Of a stretch of DNA of 64,000 bases, positions 1 to 10,272 are shown in pieces (position 1 is the stretch's first letter; the number at the start of each line of letters is the position of its first letter). The position numbers and the translations under genes are program-made. Source of the stretch: Symmetrospora coprosmae (taxonomy: Eukaryota; Basidiomycota; Cystobasidiomycetes; Symmetrosporaceae); assembly GCA_008802785.1 (NCBI GenBank), contig VUYT01000014.1, positions 186,001 to 250,000 of the forward strand. The letters are read 5' to 3'. Under the pieces are notes generated by a model. It worked only from the letters and a program-made list of their open reading frames with translations, ran no database searches and had not been told where the DNA came from.

Positions 1-904
1 GCTTCGGGCGCAACGAGGCGGCCGTGAGCACATGGGGCTTAGCCAGGTCTGTGGCCATCACACTCGCTACGAGCAATGTGCGCGTGCGCGAGATAGGCTG
101 GTTCGTTGTTGGAAGTGCCTTCGTGAGCTTCCTGTCATCTTCACCGTGTCAGGCGCACAACTGACAGGCCACCTGCACTTGCGACAGATCTCAGCGCTCG
201 TCGCGCTCGCAGAAGTCAATTTGATCATCCAAAACCGGACATGGACGACTACGCTTCCCTATTCAATGGTGTCCTACTCCATCTCGCACCTCTTCTTCGG
301 ACTGGCGCACTGGCTCGCCTTCGCCGCTGTCGTCGGGACGACACGCGGCCGGAACCCGTATGGCCTTGGACTCCGGACAGCAGGACGCGGCACAGGGAAG
401 AGGCGCGCTGTATGGCAAGAAAGAGTCACGCACGCAGAGTTCTCTCGAGCAGGCGTGGCGGACGTCTTCCAGGATGAGCCCGGGCAGTATGACGAGGACG
501 GCGACGGGCCAGAGGGAGAGCAGGACTGGGAGCGAGCCATTCGGCGCCGCCAGGCACTGAACGATACCTCGTTTGCCAGCAGCGACGAAGAGGTGGACGA
601 TGCGGACGATTCTGAGGGCGACTACCCCATCGACGCATTGCGGTACGGCGAGCACGAAGAAGAGGCCGAAGCCATCTCGAGCGACGATGACCCGGACGAC
701 ATTGTCGACATTATCCCATCGCCGTCCACCTCGAGGCATAGGACGATATCGCATTCCCGATCATTGAGATTCCGGCAAAGTCTGGTGCAACGGAGACGGG
801 CCAGCTCATCGGCGAACGAGCTAGAGCCAGCGTCGCCTTCGGTGGAAAGGAGCTCGGGAGGCATGGCAGGTTACAGCACGTTCCGAAGCTTGAGTGGGAT
901 ATGA
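1..904 (+). CDS. C-terminal part of a multi-pass membrane protein (partial)
   Basis: The gene runs off the left edge. The visible exon is in frame 3 (positions 3-122). A good GTGAGC donor follows at 123, the 65-nt intron ends in ACAG at 187, and the next exon runs from 188 to TGA at 902-904, giving about 278 visible residues. The first ~110 residues contain hydrophobic stretches (for example around VSYSISHLFFGLAHWLAF) that look like two or three membrane spans. The rest is a soluble acidic tail with long Asp/Glu clusters, then Ser/Arg-rich sequence. I do not recognise the family. It converges on the minus-strand gene ending at 1039, with about 130 bp between them. Confidence 0.6.
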   Translation, partial: LRAQRGGREHMGLSQVCGHHTRYEQCARARDRLVRCWKCLRELPVIFTVSGAQLTGHLHLRQISALVALAEVNLIIQNRTWTTTLPYSMVSYSISHLFFGLAHWLAFAAVVGTTRGRNPYGLGLRTAGRGTGKRRAVWQERVTHAEFSRAGVADVFQDEPGQYDEDGDGPEGEQDWERAIRRRQALNDTSFASSDEEVDDADDSEGDYPIDALRYGEHEEEAEAISSDDDPDDIVDIIPSPSTSRHRTISHSRSLRFRQSLVQRRRASSSANELEPASPSVERSSGGMAGYSTFRSLSGI

Positions 905-1038
905 GAGGATCTTGTACATCAGGGCAGTAAATTTCAAGCTCGCGTGGCTGCACGGACAGGTAACAGCCGAGACTATGGGAGAGTTGGCTCAAGCTTCGGC
1001 TCGGTGCTACTCAGTGCGAGTAGGCGAATTTTGGATAT

Positions 1039-2349
1039 TTACTCGTAATCCGTCAGCTTCTCGCCTGCGTACCCGGCAACCGGGAATACCGCAGCGCGGA
1101 GATCGATCCATCGCCATGACGCAGGCCTGGGCCTGGAGTTCTTGATTTGACAGCTGAATTCGTAAATGACGAAGGATTTGTCTCTCAGCTGTTCTTTGCT
1201 CGGGACGGTATAACGGGACGTTCCAGACGCAGTGTTGCGAATGATCGCGCCTGTCTCTACTCCCCCTGGAATCCAGTCGTCGCGCCAGAACTTAGCCTTC
1301 AGAGACGTCTTGATTGCCAGGCTAGCTACGGATGTAGTCGTGGGTGTAGAACTAGGGCTCGGCCGTGCCATTACTATGACCCAGCCTCTGCTGCGCTGTC
1401 TGCAAACACAAAATGCTGCACTCGTTAGCGAAATTATGCGCCTGCCTTGCTCTGCAATAATTCGTACGTACTTCCTGTAGGTGTTGGTGATGTAGTATGT
1501 CTCGGAATGCAGAAGGACCTCCGGGAATCTGACAGCTTGTCCGGGCACGGCAATGGCCTGGAAAAGCCGAGTCAGAATTTGTGCATACTTGCACCCGAAT
1601 AAGGGGAATGAGAATTGCCTTACATGTAGTACTCTCTTACCCAGCAGACTGGCGACATCGACCGCGCGATAATTCCCAGATGGCACACCAAGAGTCTTCC
1701 AGCGTGACTCGTCGCGACGTAGGGCTCCGTAGGCGTTGCCTGACACTCGCCGCGAAGATCGAGCGGATAGCAATCTTCCATCGAGCTGAGCGGTGTTGGT
1801 CATTGTGTCGATCTCGAGGTAGGCTTCTCCCGTTCCACTAAGTTCGTAGGGTTTAGACAGGTCCATTGGACGTAGGCGGATGATCGGTAGCATGCGATTA
1901 TTTGCCACAAAGGGTGCGTCCTCGGGCTCAGTGTCGCGCCCAGCCATCCATGCTTTGACTGCGTTCGGATGGGGTTTGCTACGAAGAGTAAGTTGAGTCA
2001 GCGGCCGCGAGCAGGTTGCCGCGGACGACCCTTACAGGGTGTAAATGCATTCGAACGCCTCGAAATCCTTCCACGTATTCTTGATAGCTTGAGTGATACC
2101 GCGAAGGTCGCTGACGGGTATAACGTCACCCGTTTCGAACTGTTTCTGGAGAAACGGGAGATGGCACACTTGTAAGATGAGGCCACTCACGAACCGCGAA
2201 GGTGGTCTGCTCACTACGAAAGGCGGGACTGTGGTTGTAAGACCGGGGGGTGTTTGGGAGCTTTGGGTGGCTGCGCGTCCTCCTGATGCTTGTTGATGGC
2301 CTCTGAGCGAGCTTGCAGCGGAAGGGCGTGCAGGAAGCCCATTCGACAT
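1039..2349 (-). CDS. Hypothetical protein, 371 aa, four exons
   Basis: Exons read 2349-2036, 1978-1624, 1557-1472 and 1399-1039 on the minus strand. All phases agree and each junction has GT-AG. The start ATG at 2349 follows a non-ATG open stretch and lies about 130 nt downstream of a TATAAA (2484-2479). The N-terminal ~60 residues are Ser/Thr/Gln/Pro-rich and probably disordered. The rest is mixed alpha/beta-like, with segments such as DVIPVSDLRGITQAIKNTW and EDAPFVANNRMLPIIRLRP. No signal peptide or membrane span is evident. I do not recognise the family and assign no function. The exon-intron consistency argues that it is a real gene. Confidence 0.5.
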
Positions 2350-2788
2350 TGTGATGGAAGCCTCAGGACTGGTGATAAAGGTGCGCAGGACGATACGAGC
2401 TTTGTGATCGCCAAGGAAGTTGAATACGATGAATTTGCAGATTGAGGGGTCAAGCAGCAGTCCAGAGATCGCGGGCGATTTATACCGGCCCTCTACCTCC
2501 CGGAGCGACACTGCCCCGACGCTAGAGCTTTCCTGGGAAATTCCGAGGAGGTTCTGGGCCTAGTCTTGCCGAGACTCTGTCAAAGGGGATCTTCTCAAGG
2601 TTCAGCTGATCTGCGCATGGCGCTTTATGAAACGGTATCTGCTTAGACTGTTCGACACGGCATACACTCGCTCGTTGTAAGATGGCAAGCGTCCGAATTA
2701 CGGTCAAGTCCATAGAAGCGAGTCGTACAGCGTCATCAGATGGTGTCGTCGATATGTTGCTGATCAGTCCAACCAAGCGGACCCCTTT
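2350..2788 (-). promoter_or_regulatory. Intergenic region with TATA box for the 371-aa gene
   Basis: This 439-bp gap lies between two minus-strand genes. It holds the 3' flank of the serine-rich gene ending at 2789 and the promoter of the 371-aa gene. A TATAAA sits at 2484-2479 on the minus strand, about 130 nt before the ATG at 2349. Short open frames here show no splice or family support. Confidence 0.4.
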
Positions 2789-5406
2789 CTACATGGCCTC
2801 CATCCGATCCCTGTCCCAATCTCTCACCCCGATTCCCCTTTCATCGAGGACGAATCTGGGCACTACGACCATCCACGGCTTGATCTCGAGGTCGGTATTG
2901 AGGTCCCTCGGGCGGAGCTCCAAGCGAGTACGCGCAGCGAGCCCTTCGGAGGTCGTCTCGAACGTGTAGGTCGTGGCCGCCGAGGCGAACGAGACGTGTC
3001 TCTTCCGGGGGCGGTGCGTGCCCAATCTGGTCAGGCTGGCCTTGCTCTCGCCCTCGCTGGTATGCGACAGCAGAGGCGCGAAGAGCTCGCTAGGAGGAGG
3101 CCAGAGTGCAGTGTGGCCCCCGCGGTCCCGCTGGAACGAGGAGGAGGAGCGGCTTGATGTGTGCGATCTGGCGGAGATGGACGAGGATGACGAGGTAGGC
3201 TGCGACTCATTGCGGCGTCGAGTCACGCGAGGTCGTACCGCGCTAGCGAGTGGCACATAGCCTCTGTCCGGATCGGGGATCATCGGAGGCGTGAACTGCC
3301 GATGGGATAGATTGGAGGCGGAGGGAGTCATGGGGTCTGCAGGACAGGACGCCTGCCTCCCTCTGCGCTGCTGAAGTCGATCGTATGTCGATGTCGAGCG
3401 CGAAATAAGCGGTTCCAGATAAGCAGGGAACGGTTCCTCCTGTCCTGAGACATCTTTCGCATCTACCCCATCGATGGACGTGAGGCCGATGCCAGAGTCA
3501 TCCGACGCTCCAGCTTGCATGTCGTTCGTGTCGTCCGATATGTCGAGGAATGACGCGGAGATGTCGATATTCCCCTTTGCCTCGCACAGTGCCTGCTGCA
3601 GCACCGCCGACCACGCATCGACCGAGCTCGACAGACTACGCGGCATGTCGAGAGACGGTCCGCGGCCATCTTCTGGCACTAAAGGTACCTGGACGCTATT
3701 GCGCCACTGCTTGATAGCGCTTCCCTTGCTACTCCGCTTCACGATGTACGACGGCTTGGGTTTATATGTCGGCTCGGCGTTGGCGGGGGCGAGCGGGCTT
3801 GGGCGATGCCCAAGCATGCGGTTGAAGAGGTTCAGGGCAGAGTGTGACGCCGAGGCGGACTGTTTGCGTTTGCTTCGCACTGTCGCCGCCTGCTCTGCAC
3901 TAGGTGACAGACCCGCCGCGGCGTCTTGCTTCGTCGGTCCCTTCACGGCGCGCACCTTGATGTACTGCCACGTCTCGTCACGCGGCAGCGGACGCAGGCG
4001 CGGCGGAGATGGCACAGTGCTGATGGCAGGGCGAGAGAGCTGATTGGGAGACCGACGTGGCGCGAGACTCGACCCAAGGCCGTCGAGTGTGCTATGTTCG
4101 GCAGGGCCGGACTGCTCCAGCACTGGCGATAGCTCCGTCCTCGATGGAGTATGTGAAGAGCTCGAAGCCCGCGAGAAGGTGCGACTTTCGTAGCTAGTAG
4201 CTGGACCGCCACCGCGGGAGCTCAAGCTGACTTTGATCTCTCCTGAGATCGGGCGTGGGTGGAATGACGGGCTCGCGGCGTGTGCTGGCGTGCTTACGCT
4301 TGATGCTGTAGCAGACTCTGCGTGTGACTTGGAGGTTGACACGCACGATTGTCGTGACTTGTCGCTTTGAAAGCGAGAGTGGTTCTCGCTGTGATGGCGA
4401 GCCGTGACGATGGGTGGTGCAGGCATCGGAGCGCGGTGTGCGAGGTTGGGTAGTGCGATGGCGGAAAGAGACGAGGAGCGGGGTCGTGCGCGGCCATCGA
4501 GTGCAAGAGATGCTATTGAAGGTGATTCGCGTATGGTCGCGAGCCGGCTCGCCACGATGGGCGATATCTTGGTGCTTGATGTGCGCATGTGCTTCCCGCC
4601 TTTCCCGGTGGGCGCAGCGGGTCCTTCCGGCACCTTGCTGGCCGTAGGGCCGTGCACGGGGCATGCCGCCTGCGCTTCGTCGTCGGTGAGGCGTCGGGAC
4701 TGCGGAGGGGACTGCGCCTGCGCCTGCGCCGGAGGAGGGAAGGTGAGGCCGAGGCTCTGCGCGTGTCGGTGCTTGCTCGACCGCCGACGGACGACCGTCT
4801 CTTTCGACGTGCTAGCGAAGGGTAGGGATGGGGAGGTAGTGATGCCGTTGCAGGTACACTCAGTTTCGTCGGCCGTGACTGCGGCAGGCTCCTCGACAGC
4901 TTCGACAGAGTCGACTGCCGAGGCGCTCCTGCTCGGGCTGGGCGGGAGAGGCCATTCCTTGGGGGAGAGTGGTGCAGAGGGCGCATATGTGGGCGCAATG
5001 GAGATAGAGTGCCGGCGACGGGTGTGTGCTGGCTTTGCGAGGGTGATTGCCGGCTCGAGACCGCGGGGTCGCTGCGGGCTCGCCCGCTGCGGCGAATATT
5101 GTGAAGGTGCGCTACAGCCGGTCGTGGGAGTGCTGACTGATCTGAACGTCGACGCAACTCCCTTCGACGTGGCTGTGCAGTCGGATTCTCCGGTGGAAGA
5201 CTCGACCAGCGCGCGAGCGAGCTGGACGTGGATCGAGTCGCTTGAGATGCCGCGGTCGGCCTTTGGGAGGGTGAGGGCGCGCTTGAGGGGGAGGAAGGGC
5301 TGCGGGCAGAAGAGCGAACTAAGTCAAAGCACAAGGCGACATCGAGAGCATCCAGATGATGAGACCGCACCTTCGAGATGGAGGCGCGGACGCTATGTCG
5401 CGGCAT
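2789..5406 (-). CDS. Serine/proline-rich disordered protein, 848 aa, two exons
   Basis: Exon 1 is 5406-5371 (12 codons, MPRHSVRASISK). The intron 5370-5300 has a GTGCGG donor and a CCCGCAG acceptor. Exon 2, 5299-2789, is open for 837 codons. GTG at 4657 only looks like a start when the upstream frame is ignored. Composition is dominated by Ser, Pro, Arg and Thr, with many RSxS/RRxS-like sites that suit phosphorylation and no hydrophobic span. Two short ordered patches stand out: one near DETWQYIKVRAVKGPTKQD and the C-terminal ~60 residues, with KPWMVVVPRFVLDERGIG. This resembles fungal signalling or polarity scaffolds, but I recognise no named family. Confidence 0.6.
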
Positions 5407-6613
5407 CTTGGAGGTCGAGGACGAAGAAGTCGGATAGAGCAAGCGCGGCAGAAGCAGGACCAGAAGAAGGAGAAGAGCGAAGAGCAAGAAGAGGAAAGAG
5501 CGAATGGATGAGCAGGGGGAAAGCCCGTCAGTCGTTTCAGCCGAAACCCCACGGCTACAGCTGTCATTGCTGAACCAGGCCTGCGATGAGCCAGGAAGGG
5601 TGGGAGCCTGGCCCGCAAGGAAGGGGGAGAATCCATTGCAGCGGGCGACAACAATAATAAATATCAGACGGTCCCATGTGCCCGGTGGCTGTTGATGCGG
5701 GCGGAAGGTCAGTCGCAGGGCATCCTGCTTTGGATTCTCGGATCCGTCCGGTCCTGTTCCCGTCGGCCCCGTCCAGACCCGGCCGGTAAGGAAGATAACG
5801 AGGTGGTGCACGCAGTGCAGATGGTAGATGCGAAGAGGCGCAGCATACCAGGCGTCAGGAGGTCGATATATTCAGAAGAGGGGGATAGGAAGGAGAACGG
5901 TTGGGAGGCCGCGAGGAAGGAGGAAGTGGCCTATGCACGTGATTGCCTTCCTTCCCCGCAGCGGCGGGGCCTCAGGCTGTGGGCCGACCGACGCCCTCGC
6001 GAGCTCGAGCTCTGCACGATTTGGGAAGACGGGTTGCACACGAGCGCCAATGTCAGTATGTAGGAGTACTGTAGACATCATCGATGTGCGCTGGACTGTC
6101 ACACCCTCATGCATGCAGCTGCAGCAAAGCCAGGCAGCCATCCATTCCGGTCAGAAGTCCGAGTCGTTCTCAGCCCAGTCCCTGGCCGCTCTGGAGATGT
6201 TTGGTCCCCGACGCCGCCCTCCGCCCGACTAACCTCCTATCCTGTCCTGTGGCGGGCCAAAGGGGGTCCAAGCAGTCCACAGGGAGGTCCGTCCTGACTG
6301 GTTCAGTCGTCCCGTCGACGCCCGTCCTTCCTCCCTCTTCTCCTCTCCAGTTCACGTTCTTCCCTTCCATCGCACTCGTCTCTTACACTCCTTCGTAACT
6401 TCGCACACGCGCCACAGGACTATATTGCACACTGTCAGTCCCCTGTTCTCCCTCTCTCTCCCTCGACGCGGGAAAGGGGGCAACGCGCTCGCGCTCGGAC
6501 CCTTCGGCACAGTACAGCACAGTCAAGAACGATAAGGGGCTGACTTCCCTCACTCACTGTCTGACCCGCCAACCTGCAGTCCCACAACTCATCAATACCA
6601 ACACACAGACACC
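5407..6613. other. Divergent 1.2-kb intergenic region
   Basis: This separates the minus-strand serine-rich gene from the plus-strand Ala/Glu-rich gene and must carry both promoters. Nearer the plus-strand gene there is a CT-rich tract (about 6330-6470) and a TATATT at about 6421, the usual layout of a strongly expressed fungal promoter. I found no conserved coding segment. Confidence 0.4.
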
Positions 6614-8797
6614 ATGGCTGCCCCTATCACCGCCGCTGAGCAGACCCCTATCGTCGCACCCGCCGAGGCCCTCATCACCCCAGGACCCGTTGCCGTCGTC
6701 GCAAAGGTGGGCAGCCGAGACTCATGAGCAAGCTTGACAGTGGCACAAGGGCAGAACCTGACACATCTGCCTGCCTCGCATCCCCCAGGACGAGACCGCC
6801 ACCGAAACCCCTGCCGCCTCGACCGAGCAGGGCTCCGCCCCCGTCCCTCAGGTCATCGAGCCCATCCCAGAGCCATCCACCCAGGCCGAGGAGGTCTCGA
6901 CTGCAAAGGCTGACGCTGCTGCCGAGGTCGCACGCGTCGTCGAGGCTGAGGAGGCAAAAAAGGCAGACTCTGCTGCTACGGCCCCCGCTGCCGACTCCGC
7001 CCCGGCAACCACCACCGAGACCCCAGCAACGGTGGAGGGTGAGACCGCCCCGGCTGCCGCGACGGAGGAGACCGCCGCCGCAGTCAAGGACGAGGAGAAG
7101 CCCGTCGCAAAGTCGCCCTCCAAGGAGAAGAAGCACTTCAGCCTCGGCGGTTTCTTCAAGTCTGGCTCCAAGGATGGCGTAAAGGGTGCCAAGGTGGGTG
7201 TCCGTTGCGATAGACCACAAGGGTTGGAGTATCGAGACTGAAGATTGCTGCTGTCCCTGTCGCTCACAGTCGCCTAAGGAGGAGAAGAAGGAGGCCGAGG
7301 TTGTCCCAACCGAGGTGCGTGCTCTCCCATCCTTCACGCACCTTCTTGCCCGTCCACTGCTGACATTTGCCTGCTCAACGAACCACACAGACCCCCGCCG
7401 CCGCAGAGACTGCTGCTGCGCCCGTCGAGGAGGTTAAGCCTACCGAGACTGCCGTCGCTGCCGCTGAGACTCCGGCCGCCCCCGCCGAGACCACCGAGGT
7501 AGCCCCGGTCGAGGCCACGGCTGCCCCTACCACCGAAGCTGCTCCTGCCACCGAAACTAATGTGAGTTGCAGTTATGATATGTTCGGTGCGTTCATGAGC
7601 TGATGCACGATCTTCTGCCTTGGCTTAGGAGAAGCCTGCCACTTCGCCCAAGAAGGAGGGCCTCTTCGCTCAGTGAGTGCTACACTGGCGCTGGAGAGTC
7701 CTCGCTGCACCTCGTTGACGGCTTCCGTGCCTACTCATACAGACTCAAGCACGTCTTCGGCTCCAAGGAGAAGGAGAACAAGCCCAAGAAGGAGAAGAAG
7801 AAGGTCGAGGCTGAGGCTGCCAAGGTGGGCGATCTCCATCTATACACATGCCTGCTTGAGCAAGTGCTGACGCCTCTCATCGTCATCACAGGTCGAGGAG
7901 ACCCCTGCTGCCGTCCCGGTCCCCGAGGAGACCGCCCCAGTCATTGCCAATGTCGAGGAGGCGCCTGCAGCGCCTGAGGAGCCGGTTGCGGGCTTGGTTG
8001 CCGAGCACACCTCGGCTGCCGACGACGTGAGCATATGTCTCTTTCGCTTCGGCGAGCACAGCTCACCGACTCTGTTTCTTTCCCTCTATAGCGTGTCCCT
8101 GCTATCGCTGGCGGCGAGCCTGCCGCAGAGGTTGCTCCTGTCGCAGACACCACTCCTGTCGTCACGGAGGAGGTCAGCAAGCCTTCCGAGACCAGTAAGC
8201 GCCCTCTCACGCTTATCCAACACGGAAAGATCTGACCCGTCTTCCCTGTCCTTACAGCCGAGGCTCCTGCTGCCGCCGAGACCCCTGTCGCCGCTGCGGT
8301 CGACGAGACCCCTGCCGCTCCTGCCGCCGCGACCGAGGCTGTTAAGTTTGAGGAGCCAGCAAAGGAGGCTGCGCCTAAGGAGAAGAAGGCAAAGGACCCG
8401 ACTAAGCTTGCCCGCCGGCTATCTGCGCGCATCTTTGGCATTGTCTCGCCCAGCAAGGAGAAGTCCAAGAAGGACGTCGAGCTCGCTCCTGCGACTGAGG
8501 TGGGTGTCACGGCTTCGATAGACGCAGTTACGCCTAGGAGATGCTGATTTCACCATTCGTGCCTCTCTGCAGACGAGCGAGCCCGTCACCAAGACGGACG
8601 ATGCTGCTCCGTCCGTGACGACTGAGATTCCTGCCGGCGACCTTTCGACTGAGCCGTCTGCTTCGAAGGCCGACGAGACGCCCGCCGCTGCCCCTGCCGC
8701 TGAGGAGACGAAGAAGGCCGACGAGACTCCAGCAGCTGCGCCCGCGACGTTGGCGGCTGCACCAACGGCCGCTCCAGTCGTCGCCACTGCCGCTTGA
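6614..8797 (+). CDS. Ala/Glu/Pro/Lys-rich repetitive protein with amphipathic basic modules, 514 aa, ten exons
   Basis: Exons: 6614-6706, 6789-7193, 7270-7314, 7391-7561, 7629-7672, 7743-7824, 7892-8026, 8092-8194, 8258-8499, 8573-8797. All phases close and the sum is 515 codons with TGA. The protein alternates acidic AEET/PAAE-type linkers with short basic-aromatic modules: KEKKHFSLGGFFKSGSK, then KKEGLFAQLKHVFGSKEK, then KLARRLSARIFGIVSPSKEK. Each module looks like an amphipathic helix next to an SP(S/K)K motif. Third-position C/G bias is very strong and the promoter is CT-rich, suggesting high expression. There is no signal peptide. The family is unknown to me. A membrane-surface or scaffold role would be inference only. 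Confidence 0.7.
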
Positions 8798-9227
8798 GTG
8801 CCTTCGCTTATCCCGGTCCGCCTAGTCCTTATTCCATCGTCTGCGATCCTCCTCCTCGTCTTAGAAGTGCCTCTGCTCCCTCCTCCTTGCATTGCACCAT
8901 TATCGTCACGTCCACTCCCCCACGATTCGTGTTCCGAGTAGGATAGTGCAGCTTCGCTTTCCTTCACACACAGCCCGCTTCCGATGGCATCAGTCGCAGT
9001 CTCTTCCCTTCTTTCTTCAGTCCTCTCTCGTGTATTAGCGAGACTGCCTAATATTATGGTCATCCTTGCTTGCTGTCTTCTCGATCTGTCTCGACCTCTT
9101 TGATCCGCATCGTAGCTGTCTAGTGTGAAGCCTGACCGCCTTTCCTACTGCCAACCACGCTGTATATCGGGCCTGAGTCACACAGATTATCGTCTCCCTT
9201 CTACGATAGCGATCTGTCGCTAATGTC
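8798..9227. other. Intergenic region, 430 bp
   Basis: This holds the 3' flank of the repetitive-protein gene and the promoter of the MoCo-carrier gene. The first ~200 nt are pyrimidine-rich. I see no further gene. Confidence 0.3.
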
Positions 9228-9992
9228 ATGGCGGAGCAGCCATCTCGGAGCGCCACAGAGCCCGCTTCACCACTGCCGAGACTGACCATCATCAGCGGCG
9301 GACAGACGGGTGCGTTGCAGACCGAAGACGACGATGCCGGCAGATAATCGTAACGATGAACGCGCTCATCGGATGAGCTGTGGAATGCAGGCGTAGACAT
9401 GGCCGCACTCCTCGCTGCCGAGCGGTTTCTCAGCCATCGGCCTTCTCCCTCTGGGCACGGTGTCGAGACTGGCGACTCTCCCCCAACGAACCACTCGCAT
9501 AATATCAAGCTCGAGATTGCTGGATTCGTGCCGCTGCACTTCACGAACGACACAGGTGCCTACGGTATACCTGAGCGGTTCCGCCCGTTCCTGACCGAGA
9601 CGGCGAGTATCGAATCGCGCGAGCGGACCGAGCGCAACATTGCGCAGAGTGACGGAATCCTCACTGTGTCACTGTCTTTGACGGCAGCGCACGCGGGCAC
9701 CGGTCCTGCGAGGTCCGCGCTGGCCGTGTCGGCGGGCACGCAGCTTGGCGTAGAGTATGCGGCGTCCCTCGGCAAAAGCGCGGGGCAGATGCTGTTCGTC
9801 GATCTGGGCTCGGCGAGCGAACACACCGCCAATGTGGACAGGACGGTGCGCTGGGTGCGCGACATGAGCGTCCAGCGCTGTGCTATCGGCGGGCCGCGGG
9901 AGTCGGAAGCGCCAGGCATACAGGACAGAGCAGAGGCGTTTCTGTTTGATGTCTTTGCGCAATACCTCGAATTGTCAGCTCAGGGTCTCTAG
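9228..9992 (+). CDS. Putative molybdenum-carrier-family (MoCo_carrier) protein
   Basis: Exon 1 is 9228-9309 and exon 2 is 9391-9992, joined across an 81-nt GTGCGT...GCAG intron to give 227 aa. The join restores the family hallmark ISGGQTGVDMAALLAAE near residues 22-38. The conserved ERTERNIAQSDGILTVSL segment follows (about residue 95) and then LGKSAGQMLFVDL. These match the Rossmann-like fold of the MoCo carrier / YpsA-LOG superfamily, whose Gly-rich loop probably binds a nucleotide. The insert between the two motifs is longer than in bacterial members. The biological role in fungi is not established: the carrier name comes from the algal protein and should not be read as proven here. Confidence 0.75.
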
Positions 9993-10272
9993 GTAGCTTC
10001 GAGGAACAGCTGCACCGATTCGGTGGACCATCGAGAAGAGGTGGCATGCGAAGACTGGATTACTATGGCGTAAAGGAGGGACAGCCTGAAGGTTGAAGAA
10101 CTAGAGCTACACTTGTGAACTCCTTTGCACTGACAGTCGGGTAATGTCCGTAAGAGGTATGCTAAAGGTGCCGACAATACAGAGCGTGCGAAAAGAGGCG
10201 ATGGAGGAGGCTCGGTCGGGTTGAAGTGGTGTTTGGTCCGGGCTTGGTTCGTGAGATCGCATCAGCGACCAA

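Noticed and set aside
4404-5573. 389-codon open frame on the plus strand
   Set aside because: It is antisense to the serine-rich 848-aa gene, whose frame joins cleanly across an intron. The antisense frame has no motif and arises from G+C-rich codon bias.
4513-5811. 432-codon open frame on the minus strand
   Set aside because: It overlaps the serine-rich gene in another frame on the same strand; the supported frame continues into exon 2 with consistent composition.
6675-7388. Gly/Leu-rich minus-strand open frames opposite the repetitive-protein gene (also 7941-9063)
   Set aside because: They are mirror frames of Ala/Glu/Pro-rich coding sequence and cross its introns without change.
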